From: Irineochytrium annulatum
Taxonomy: Eukaryota > Chytridiomycota > Chytridiomycetes > Chytridiales > Chytridiaceae
NCBI GenBank assembly: GCA_027600665.1
Contig: JADGJL010000902.1
Coordinates: 1 to 12,252, forward strand
Direction of reading: 5' to 3'
Length of the DNA: 12,252 bases
In this document: positions 1-8,189 of the stretch, piece after piece
How positions within the stretch are numbered: position 1 is the stretch's first letter
Layout of the letters: each line of letters starts with the position of its first letter
Notes under the pieces: model-generated
Databases searched by the model: none
What the model saw: the letters and a program-made list of their open reading frames with translations, nothing else
Told to the model about the DNA's origin: nothing
Translations under genes and position numbers: made by a program

Positions 1-410
1 AATGTTTTTGTTTAATTCTGTTGAGATTATCCGGCGGTAATTATCGATTTAATTACAAAAAAAAAACAACACGGTTGGCAAAGAAGGTTTTCTCTAAGTA
101 GAAAAGTAAATAAACATTTTTTGTCGCAACAAAATTCTATTCAAGGAGCTGTCATCGATTGATCAGTCGCGTTGTCCAGTGTCCGGAAATGGGACGGGGT
201 GCGGAGAGCATGGCACCATCAGATTGCACGGTGCTGCACTGCGCTCCCACCTCACCCGATACCAGCTTAGATACAACATTCAGCCAGGCGCCTCGCTATC
301 CATCCAGCACGAGCTGCCCAGACCCGGCGATCCCCAGCTCGTCCACGCCGCTGCCCGTGCCTCGTCCTGCAACCTCCCACCCCTTCCACACCGACCCGCT
401 CACACCCACC
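1..410 (+). promoter_or_regulatory. Upstream region of the squalene synthase gene
   Basis: No gene is seen here. The first 150 nt are AT-rich and the remainder is C-rich, as is common upstream of fungal start codons. A frame in phase with the squalene synthase ORF is open from about 159 and holds ATGs at 189 and 210. Starting there would add about 70 Ser/Thr/Pro-rich residues that squalene synthases lack, so I treat the segment as promoter plus 5' leader. I could not identify a convincing sterol-response element. Confidence 0.5.
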
Positions 411-1953
411 ATGGCGTCTGCCATCCTCAAGTCGCTCCTGGTCGACCCCTCGGAGGTCTACTACATGCTGACCTACATGCTAACCGTCTCCGACAACGCA
501 ACCCGCTACAAGGAGCTCTCGGCTGTCCCGAAGGGCGACCTCGCAACCCGCTCACACGCCATGTGCTACTACTTCCTCAACAAGACGTCCCGGTCGTTCG
601 CGCGTGTGATCCAGGAGCTCGACCCGGAGCTCACGATGCCCGTGTGCGTGTTCTACCTCGTCCTGAGGGGGCTGGACACGGTCGAGGATGACATGAGCTT
701 AGACCTGGGGAGGAAGCTGGAGGTGTTGAGGTCGTTCTACAAGGTTCTGAGGAAGGAGGGGTGGACGTTTAACGAGAACGGCCCGAGGGAGAAGGACAGG
801 ATCTTGATGGTGGACTTCGACGTCGTGATCGATCAGTTTTTGAAGCTCGACAAGAGGTGCGTTCTTCCTTGGCGACTGGTGATTGTTTGTGATCGGGGCG
901 CTCTAACATCAACGTCGGCAGGTACCAAGCCGTGATCGAGGATATTGCGCACCGCATGGGCGACGGCATGGCCGAGTTCTGCGAGGGCAAGGAGGTCCTC
1001 ACGATGGCCGACTACAATCTCTACACGCACTACGTCGCCGGTCTCGTCGGCATCGGGCTCACGGGCCTCTTCGTCGCCAGTGGGCTCGAGAGCCCTCAGT
1101 TGTCAATCGCGTCGGAAAAGGATAACGCGCGCCTGCCCGACCACATGGGGAGGTTCCTTCAGAAGGTCAACATTATCAAGGATTACCTGGAGGATTTGAA
1201 CGACGGGAGGAAGTTTTGGCCAAAGGAGGTGTGGGGGAAATACATGCCGGAGGGGACTGAGAAGGAGTCGCTGGAGGTGTTCAGGGACCCGAAGAACATC
1301 GAGTATGGGATTGGGTGCTTGAATGAGCTGTGCGCCGACGCGCTTGAGCTTGTGCCGGACTGCCTTACGTACATGTCGTTGCTGCGGAACCCGACCGTGG
1401 TCCATTTCTGCGCCATTCCCCAGGTGACCATTAAAAATCTTCCTGATGTTTTCGCGACGTTACATTTAACGGAATCGATGAAAAAGGTTATGGCCATTGC
1501 CTCGATTGCCCTCTTCTTCAACAATCCCGCTATATTCTCGAAGACGGGCACGAAGATCCGGCGTGGGCTCGCCGTTAAGCTTATCTACCGCGGCACGACC
1601 TTCGAAGGCGTGAAGCGCGTGTTCGAGGAGTACGCGCTTCAAATTGCGAGGACGAATGCCGTTACCGAGGGCTCGCCCATGAGGAAGCAGGACGGGACGT
1701 ACATGAGGGTCTCGCAGGCTTGCATGGAGGTGAGTATATAGCCCGTGACCTTAGAATCTGCTGGCTTTACTAAAAAATGTGACTTCAATGTAACTAGATC
1801 ATTCGGTGGATTAAGATCCATGACCAAGAGCACAGCAAGAAAAAGCCGGTGCCCTCGCTCGTCCGGACGGTGGCGCGAGACATGCTTGTGACCATGGTGC
1901 TGGTGTCGGTTGCGGGTCTGCTCGCGATGAGCTACCTTCCTGTTGTCGTGTAG
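411..1953 (+). CDS. ERG9: Squalene synthase (farnesyl-diphosphate farnesyltransferase)
   Basis: Condenses two farnesyl diphosphates to presqualene diphosphate and reduces this with NADPH to squalene, the first committed sterol step, on the ER membrane. Exons 411-856, 922-1423, 1487-1729 and 1798-1953 give 448 aa, a normal family length. Visible landmarks are the first Asp-rich motif DTVEDD (89-94), HYVAGLVG with the family's catalytic Tyr (Y186), the second Asp-rich motif NIIKDYLED (232-240), FCAIPQ joined to VMAIA across intron 2 (316/317), and KIRRG (339-343). A C-terminal hydrophobic anchor spans about 427-448. The second motif has Lys where most relatives have Arg (NIIRDY). Introns are 857-921 (65 nt, CTAAC branch), 1424-1486 (63 nt, stop-free) and 1730-1797 (68 nt). 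I chose ATG 411 because it has a good context (CCACCATGG) and matches where family members begin. It lies 371 nt upstream of a steryl-glucosidase-type gene on the same strand. Confidence 0.95.
1424..1486 (+). other. Stop-free 63-nt intron in squalene synthase
   Basis: This stretch starts GTGACC and ends AAAAAG. It is exactly 21 codons long, in phase 0, and has no stop. It splits the family-invariant sequence FCAIPQ-VMAIA. Removing it restores the conserved block, so it is an intron and not coding sequence. A TTTAACGG segment about 15 nt before the acceptor could serve as the branch point. Confidence 0.88.
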
Positions 1954-2324
1954 ATTTGCTGTCGTTTCTCTTGTCAGGTGGCCTTTGTTGTTTGAAGGTC
2001 GCAGAGTCTTGCTGTTCCCTACATCGCTCACACTTTTAGAGGAGGAGCATGTTCTCCAGCTACCTTTGTAGCATATATTGAGGGGTCTGCACGTTCATTC
2101 ATTCATTACAGGTTCTTCCTTCCTTGGGGAAGTTAATGCTCATGACGGATGTTAATACTATCAGCGTTGCATGCAGTTCGGCTTTCTGGGATTAAGCTTT
2201 CAGGCTTAGATGGACCAGCTCCGCAGGCGGAAATAAGGCGCGGCACCGCGGCTCATTCATCAATTGTGCCGCCGTGTTCAAACCCGGCCTCACTATCCCC
2301 TTCTCGACCCGTCGACGATCCCCT
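1954..2324 (+). promoter_or_regulatory. Spacer between squalene synthase and the GH5 gene
   Basis: These 371 nt should hold the squalene synthase 3' UTR and the GH5 promoter. The only visible structure is a short CATT triplication near 2093-2105 and a T/C-rich stretch around 2105-2125. Short ORFs here overlap the GH5 start in other frames and look spurious. I see no RNA gene or TATA box that I would defend. Confidence 0.4.
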
Positions 2325-5300
2325 ATGGCCACCGCCAACGATGATACCCCGTCCGTGAACGTCCTCAAGCCCGAGACGGACCCCCTCACCGTCGAAACCG
2401 GCCCTTCTTTGAAGCTGAAGCGCACCATGGAACCCCTCCGCGATCACGATGCTGAGGACAGCGACTGGCGGCAGACGAGCCCCAACGGGCCGCCGACCAT
2501 GTCGCCCAAGACCGTTAGGAGGACGTCCTTGGCTGGAGGTAAGCGATCTGTTCAGGCACGCGTACAATCCTCCTCCTCCGGGATTCGACTTCCGTCGCGG
2601 TGTTCCCCCCATGATGCTCCCACGTAATGCCGAGCCGCTCACTTGCTCTTTTAAACAGCACCGGGCATGCTCCGGACGGACGGGCCCTGGTGGACGGACC
2701 AGACGGGGCGGACGCTCATGCTCCGTGGCGTGAACGTGAGCGGGTCAGCGAAGCAGCCGTTCACGCCGAACGTGCAGTCGCACGTGAAGGAGAACTTCTT
2801 TGAGGACAAGAAGATTTCGTTCGTGGGCAGGCCTTTTCCTTTAAATGAGGCAGACGAGCATTTTGCGCGGCTCAGGCGATGGGGGTTCAACTTCTGCAGG
2901 TTCAATGTGGCGTGGGAAGCGTTGGAGCACGAGGGACCGTGAGTAGCTTACACGCTTCGCAGGACCTGCCGTTGGATCGAGACCTAACCTATAATTTAGC
3001 GGCATTTATGATTATGATTATATGGACTACGTGGTAGAGATTCTGAAGCGGGCGAAGCATTTTGGGTTCAGGGTCTTTATTGACCCTCATCAAGACGTAT
3101 GGTCACGGTACAGCGGAGGCTCTGGGGCACCCGGATGGACGTTCAGGGTGGCAGGGTTGGATGTGACCAAGTTTAAGGACACGTATGCAGCGCTGGTGCA
3201 CAACACATACGATGACCCGAAGAACTTCCCGAAGATGATTTGGGCGACGAACTACTACAAGCTTGCATGGTGGGTGTCCACCCATTTGCAAATTGTTTCC
3301 GTATTAATGCTACTTCCGGAACAGCGCGACGATGTTTACTTTGTTCTTTGGCGGGGAGACGTTTGCTCCAAATTGCAAGGCGCCAGACGGGACAAATATT
3401 CAGGCCTACTTGCAAAGCCACTACGCGAATGCGTTTGCAGAGCTTGCAAAACGAATTCAGAACTCGATGGCGATTCTCGAGGACGAGGTGGTGATTGGTA
3501 TGTATGCGCGTCAAGACTGGACGAGTGCATCTGCTTATACGATCCTGCAGGTTACGATACCCTAAATGAGCCGTCGCAAGGATTCATCGGGTACGCAGAC
3601 CTCTCTGTTATCAGCCCCCTTCAGGACCTCCGCCACGGGTACACGCCGACGCCGTTCCAGGGTATGCTGCTCGGGATGGGCAATAGTTGTCCAAACGTGG
3701 AGGACTGGATTTTAACCTGGGCCGGGCCGATGAAAAACGGCGCTACGACATTGTCCCCTCCGCCGCTTACGACCTGTTGGCTGGATGGCGAGTGCTTGTG
3801 GGCGAAGGAGGGCGTCTGGGACACAAAAACGCGCACGCTTCTTCGGAAAAACTACTTCGCGGTCCACCCGGAGACTGGCAAGCCCGTCGACTTCCTCAAG
3901 GAGTTTTGGCGGCCATTCGTACACTATTTCACTAGCGTTATTAGGCGGGTGCACCGGACGGGAGTCATATTTGTAGAGCCGCCGGTGAATGAGCACCCAC
4001 CCGTATGGGACGCAGCGAACGGTGACCCCGTGTGGCGAATCGCCTATGCTCCACATTGGTACGACGGGCTGACGCTCATTAACAAGAAGTTTAACCGGTG
4101 GTTCACTGTCGATGTGATCGGGATGAAGAGGGGCCACTATCCGGGGGCAGCGTTTGCGGTCAAGTTTGGAGCGTTGGGGATTAGGAAGTGCTTCCGTTCG
4201 CAGATTGAGATGCTGCGGAGGGAGGGGTTAGAATACCTGGGTCAGAACCCGTGTATTATGGGGGAAATAGGGATACCCTATGATATGGATGAGCGGCGGG
4301 CGTACATCACCGGGGACTACACAAATCAGGAGCACGCGTTGGACATGAACATGAAGGCGCTGGAGGAGAATCTGATCAATTTCACGCTGTGGAATTACTG
4401 CTCCGACAACAACAACCAATGGGGTGATGGATGGAACGGGGAAGACTTGTCTATCTTCTCGCGACTGCCGAACCCCGGCACCGCAAGCCGATCTGCGGTC
4501 GTAAGGAGCAGCCGGCAATCGAGCGCACCAGTTGAGGTGGCACTTCAACCGATCAAGGGCAAGGTTTCACCCGACGACCCGGAATCCACCTCCTCCTCTG
4601 CATCCTCCTTCCACTCCGTAATCGAACCGACGCACCGCGCGGAACGTGACCAGTCCCCGACCCGATCGACCGCCCCGCTCATCAGCGGCGCCGACGCCCT
4701 AGCCGCGGCCTACCACGACACCCTTCCCGTCCCTAAGGACGCCCGCACCCGCGCCGTGTCGGACGCCTCTTCGGTCGCGTCCGATAACGCCCGCGCGCAC
4801 TTTGAGCCCCACCTCGTCGAGGCCGAGGACTGGCTCGACGTCGGCGGTCGCGCCCTCAAGGCTTTCGCGAGGCCCTACCCTGTACTCACGCCCGGCACGC
4901 CGCTCCACCTCTCCTTCGATATGAACACGAGCCTCTTCACCTTTACCTTCTGCCATCCTTCTGACCCAGAAGCTGCGCTCGGCGGCACCACGGCCCGCGC
5001 GACCAAGCGCCGCAAGGGGTTCCGGCACCAGTACAGGCGGCTGTACCTCATGCCGCAGGTGATCAGGCGCCGGCTGTCTTCCACGTTCTCGAGCGAGGAC
5101 ATGACTCTCGCACTTGGGAGCGGCGGAGGAGAGAGAGGGGCCGGGCCTGGGTCACAGGGCAGCCTGGCAAACATGGGCTCGTCCGGATACTCGCGCGTGA
5201 GCATGCAGCACGGCAGTCTGGCGTCGCATAAGGTCGCGAGCGAGGTCGAGATCTACCTGCCCAAATGCCACTTCCCACAGGCCGAGGAAGTGGAGGTGTG

Positions 5301-5571
5301 GGTTAGCGATGGGACGTTCAGGGTCGAGCCCGCGGACCAGCGGTTACACTGGCGATGTGGGTGCTTTGATCAGGACGGCGTTTGGAGGGGGCCCGTCGGG
5401 GTGACGCACGGGGATGTGGAGCATACGATCGTTGTGAGGAGGCGGAAGGCGGGCGGGGAAGAGATGACGATTGTCGGGAGGCGGCGGAGGAGGGAGGTGG
5501 CGGAAGAGTTGGACGGTGCTGAGGGCGGGAGCAGTGGTGGGAGGAGCTGCCCAAGTTGTTCTATTATGTAA
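2325..5571 (+). CDS. GH5 steryl-beta-glucosidase / endoglycoceramidase-related (EGCrP type) with C-terminal CaaX box
   Basis: Retaining glycoside hydrolase of family 5, of the intracellular fungal EGCrP/sterylglucosidase group that removes glucose from ergosteryl glucoside (EGCrP2/Sgl1) or glucosylceramide (EGCrP1). Exons 2325-2538, 2659-2938, 3000-3269, 3325-3497 and 3551-5571 give 985 aa. There is no signal peptide, and a Ser/Pro-rich N-terminus carries an RRTS site (65-68). The barrel begins near residue 80 (LRGVNVSG) and includes FVGRPFP (126-132), IDPHQDVWSR (192-201), the acid/base Glu319 in LNEP and the nucleophile Glu551 in MGEIGIPYD. A Ser-rich linker (about 617-730) leads to a beta-type C-terminal domain (about 731-970) interrupted by a roughly 95-residue basic/Ser-rich insert (781-875). 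The protein ends with a run of Arg and then CPSCSIM, whose last four residues fit CaaX. Introns are 120, 61, 55 and 53 nt. Sterol versus ceramide preference cannot be read from the sequence. Confidence 0.93.
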
Positions 5572-5981
5572 GGGAAATGTTTTAGCCTCTCTTCTATTAT
5601 GGATCCAAGCTAGCCTTTTTTTTTTTGTGTTGAACATAACCCTGCCTGGCGTCAATGGTTCTTCGTCGTTTGCCCCATTCATATTAGTAAGAAAAGATCT
5701 ATCATTCCGAGATCCTTTCGTTTAAGCGTTCCTCGGTGGCCCATTCTTGAAGGCGCGTTAGCGGCTTTTAGAAAGTGGTTGTCCACATTCCTCACGATGC
5801 AGTGCGCAGACATGCGCAATTTAGCTTTCAAGCAGCTGTCCAAACTGCAACCTATCTGGCCGACGACGTGCTCACGTGACGCAACGAGCCCCGCAATGGA
5901 ACTACCCAAACGAAAGAAACGGGAAGTGTAGCGTGATATATTCTTCAAGTTCTTCAAATAAGACATTGCATTTGCTGTTGA
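5572..5981. other. Spacer between convergent GH5 and complex I subunit genes
   Basis: These 410 nt lie between two convergent genes and should carry both 3' UTRs. A T-rich run (about 5611-5627) lies just after the GH5 stop. An 8-bp palindrome TCACGTGA, containing an E-box core CACGTG, is at 5872-5879; in this tail-to-tail position a promoter role is doubtful. Open frames here have no recognisable content. Confidence 0.45.
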
Positions 5982-6513
5982 CTAATGGTGCATGTTGTCC
6001 GTGGCGTAGTGAGTCCCGTACTTCTTGTCGATCTCCTCCAGATAGGCGATGTACTTCGGTTCCGACCACTTGTGGTGCCCGATCTGACAATGAAAAAATG
6101 AGATCAGAAAAGCGCAATCCCGCATCGCCAACAGCAATCATTCAAGAAGATCAATCGAAATGAAAGCGGAATCAACCCTCCGCCGCAGCTTTAATATGTG
6201 AACGTCTCAAAAATGGACATTGAGCAATCGACACGATCCTGCCCAGACCATGGCCCGACGTCGATGACGAGAACATTCGCCCACATCCTTTTGCATCGAC
6301 AATGACCCCGGGAGGAAGAAAGGACGGAAGGAAGCAAAACCACGTTAGACTCACGAAGTGACCGCCGTCGTAGTAGAATCGGTAAAAGATGAAGAACCAG
6401 GCGCTGGCGCCCATGACGCGGGCGAACCACATGGTGGGGACCTTTGGCGGGACGAAGCCGGCGTAGGGGCCCGCCCTTGAGAAGACCTTCGGGCCGTGGT
6501 GACCTCCTCCCAT
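5982..6513 (-). CDS. NDUFB2: Probable mitochondrial complex I accessory subunit, NDUFB2/AGGG type
   Basis: Exon 1 is 6513-6355 and exon 2 is 6083-5982, giving 86 aa. The protein starts MGGGHHGPK and has one membrane span (about 30-48) followed by a charged tail ending near HH. The core WFFIFYRFYYDGGHFIGHHKW is best matched by the AGGG/NDUFB2 family, whose core has the pattern WFWxxWRFWxDxxxxxGH, and the Gly-Gly-Gly-x-His start also fits. This family sits in the distal part of the complex I membrane arm and is not catalytic. The donor GTGAGT (6354-6349) and an acceptor after a T-rich tract (CATTGTCAG, ending at 6084) are both good, but the 271-nt intron is the longest in the window. An in-frame upstream ATG at 6597 would add 28 residues with no family support. 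The family call rests on memory of a short protein and is moderate. Confidence 0.66.
6084..6354 (-). other. Unusually long intron of the complex I subunit gene
   Basis: At 271 nt this exceeds every other intron here (51-205 nt). Its first 180 nt continue the exon 1 frame without a stop, until a TGA at 6174-6172. It ends with a T-rich tract and CAG. I looked for C/D-box snoRNA signals and saw only partial matches, so no embedded RNA is claimed. Confidence 0.55.
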
Positions 6514-6925
6514 CTTTGCGAGGCGATTTTGAGATTTTGACGACCTGCCTGGTTCACACAGTGTTATCATATGGACGACGCAAGTGCATGATTGCATAAG
6601 CTCGTATATTCAACAGCTCATGAAAAAAGGATTTAAACGTTTTTAGGGAAACGGAAGATACGCCGATCTATATCGATACAAGTCGAGCCAAAACAAAAGA
6701 AAGAGACGAGAAAGGGGAAAGGGAAAGGGGCACCCGGTTCCACAAAAGAAGAAAGACTTGGTAAAGAAAAGAAGAATAGTCACGTATAAAAAAAGGCTAA
6801 ATTAAAAAAAAGGAGGGGATCTCAGAACGTAAAATATAACGCTGACAGAAAAACCTCTATAACAGAACTTTGCAGCATAGCGCGTGTCGCTCCCTCTTTT
6901 TCACCTCCAGTGAAGATGGGTGGTT
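6514..6925 (-). promoter_or_regulatory. Upstream region of the complex I subunit gene
   Basis: These 412 nt contain the 3' UTR of the GPI-protein gene and the promoter of the complex I gene. The main structure is a strong strand bias from about 6693 to 6816: purines on plus, hence CT-rich on the transcribed minus strand, with GGGAAA-like iterations at 6708-6731. Such pyrimidine tracts are common in promoters of well-expressed fungal housekeeping genes. TATAAAA at about 6785-6791 is on the plus strand and points away from any gene. Confidence 0.42.
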
Positions 6926-7801
6926 TTACAGGAAGAGGGCGGCGACAGCCATGGCACCAGCGACGACGGCGGTGCCGACCGAAGCCGACGAGCGCGCCGA
7001 GCTGGCGGCCTGGAGGTTGGCGGCAGCTGTGGAGGCGGGGACGGCGGCGGCGTAGGTCGCGGCGGGTTTGGGCGCAACGGGGTACTATGCAAGGGCAATA
7101 CGATTAGTGATTCGTGCCAAAAAATTTTAGAAGTAGACGGCGCTTGAAGTGTCAAGTAATTCAACAATGGACACAGATTCCTTTCTCTACAGGGCCTCAT
7201 CCTTTGCTTCCTGCGCCCCTGGGGGAAAAAAAAAAAAAAAAAATTATCTAACATACCGTAGGGATGTAGCCGTAAGTGTTCGTCTGGGCGGCCTTAGCGC
7301 TGCTCGAGGGCGCATGCGTGGGCGTCGCAACGGGCTCCTCGTCCTCGTCGCAGTCATCCTCCTCGGGCTCCTCGTCCTCACAGTCCTCCTCGACGGGCTC
7401 CTCATCCTCGCAGTCCTCCTCCTCGGGCTCCTCGTCCTCGCAGTCCTCCTCGGGGACAATGATCACGTCGTCGTCGGTGCAGTCATCGTCGTACGCAATG
7501 TACTCGTCTTCGGCACAGGTCAAATCCGAGGTGTAGGTCGGGGACGTCTTGGTGGCGACAGCTGTGGCAATGGGTGCGGCGTTGGAGGGGATCGGTGCGA
7601 CGACGGGGGCAACGGTAGAAGGAATGTAGGTGGGGGCTGGATGGAGGATGGCGGATGGGTTAGCGAGATCGGGAGCGAAGGCACTGCCGCACCCCAACCC
7701 AATCCCAACAGCGAGAACTTACGGGTGTAGACCTGGGCGGCGTTGGCACCAGCAAGGACGGCGGACAGGACGACGAGCTTGGAGGAGGCGGTGAAGATCA
7801 T
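6926..7801 (-). CDS. Secreted, predicted GPI-anchored protein with acidic Cys repeats
   Basis: I do not recognise a family. Exons 7801-7723, 7636-7257 and 7084-6926 give 205 aa. Residues 1-21 form a signal peptide with likely cleavage after GANA. Residues 27-63 are Pro/Thr/Ala-rich. Residues 64-128 are strongly acidic with six cysteines (67, 79, 92, 102, 112, 122), the last four spaced exactly ten apart in a repeat of the form EEDCEDEEPx. Residues 129-187 are a Ser/Thr/Ala/Pro stalk. The protein ends in a hydrophobic Ala/Val tail (188-205) after small residues, as expected of a GPI signal. Introns are 86 nt (GCTAAC branch) and 172 nt (CACTAAT branch); both splices keep frame and together create the SP-stalk-tail order, which is the main support. 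Metal or calcium binding at the cell surface is possible but is inference. Confidence 0.72.
7226..7243 (+). repeat. Poly(A) run of 18 (poly(T) in the GPI-gene intron)
   Basis: An uninterrupted A18 on plus is read as T18 in the minus-strand intron 7256-7085. It is followed by CCCCCAG, making a good-looking polypyrimidine tract plus acceptor only 38 nt from the donor. Confidence 0.9.
7332..7451 (-). repeat. In-frame 30-bp tandem repeat (4 copies) in the GPI-protein gene
   Basis: Four 30-bp units encode residues 89-128, each with consensus Glu-Glu-Asp-Cys-Glu-Asp-Glu-Glu-Pro-x. The first three are near identical and the fourth has diverged (Asp-Cys-Asp-Glu-Asp). On plus the unit reads as a CTCCTCGTCCTCGCAGTC-like sequence. 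Unit length is a multiple of three, so copy-number change would keep the frame. Confidence 0.9.
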
Positions 7802-8189
7802 GGCTGGGATGCTCTAGGTGGGGATGGCACGAGGATGGTGGTGGTGTGCGGTCTGTGTCTGGGCGTGGGATGCAAAGTTGCAAAGCGGAAATGCTGAAGC
7901 GCGTTGTGCCACCAGACGCGGGAGTGCGGTGGGCAAACCTCACCTCATCTTTTTACCTTCCTGCTTCACACATGTTGTGTATTGACTTGACAACCCATTA
8001 ATTTGCTCACCACATAATGGCCCTTGCATGCCCTCCTCGCAGATCCCGTTGTAATAATAGCCAAGGCAAGAAAGAATGTTCGCTCGATATATGCTCCAAA
8101 TCAGGGGAACTGAGAAGAAAAAATAACCAGCAAAAATTAAACAAGTAAAAAATAGTAACAATACAAAGAGATAAAACTCTGCCGCTCGT
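7802..8189 (-). promoter_or_regulatory. Upstream region of the GPI-protein gene and permease 3' UTR
   Basis: These 388 nt lie between the permease stop and the GPI-protein start, both on minus. The 140 nt next to the ATG are C-rich on minus with ACCACCACC-like content and no TATA box. The part near 8100-8175 is A-rich on plus and suits a 3' UTR. A minus frame entering from the permease end encodes a Cys-containing stretch around 8070-7970 but has no start or splice context that I can defend. Confidence 0.4.

Noticed and set aside
159..410. N-terminal extension of squalene synthase from an upstream in-frame ATG (189 or 210)
   Set aside because: The added 67-74 residues are Ser/Thr/Pro-rich with no targeting pattern, the family starts near MASAILKSLL, and ATG 411 has a better context.
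5872..5879. TCACGTGA palindrome as a functional E-box promoter
   Set aside because: It lies between two convergent gene ends, where a promoter is not expected, and 8-bp palindromes occur by chance.
5679..5966. 95-codon minus-strand ORF between the convergent genes
   Set aside because: No family resemblance, and it lies in the combined 3' UTR region.
6084..6354. C/D-box snoRNA inside the long complex I intron
   Set aside because: A CTGA-like D box is present near the 3' end, but no RTGATGA box C or terminal stem pairs with it.
6870..7147. Arg/Gly/Ala-rich plus-strand ORFs
   Set aside because: They are antisense to the Ala/Ser-rich last exon of the GPI-protein gene; the low-complexity composition explains the open frames.
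7149..7730. Plus-strand ORFs with Ser/Gln-rich or Leu/Val-rich repeats
   Set aside because: They are antisense shadows of the Glu/Asp/Cys repeat of the GPI-protein gene; no start context, introns or family match.
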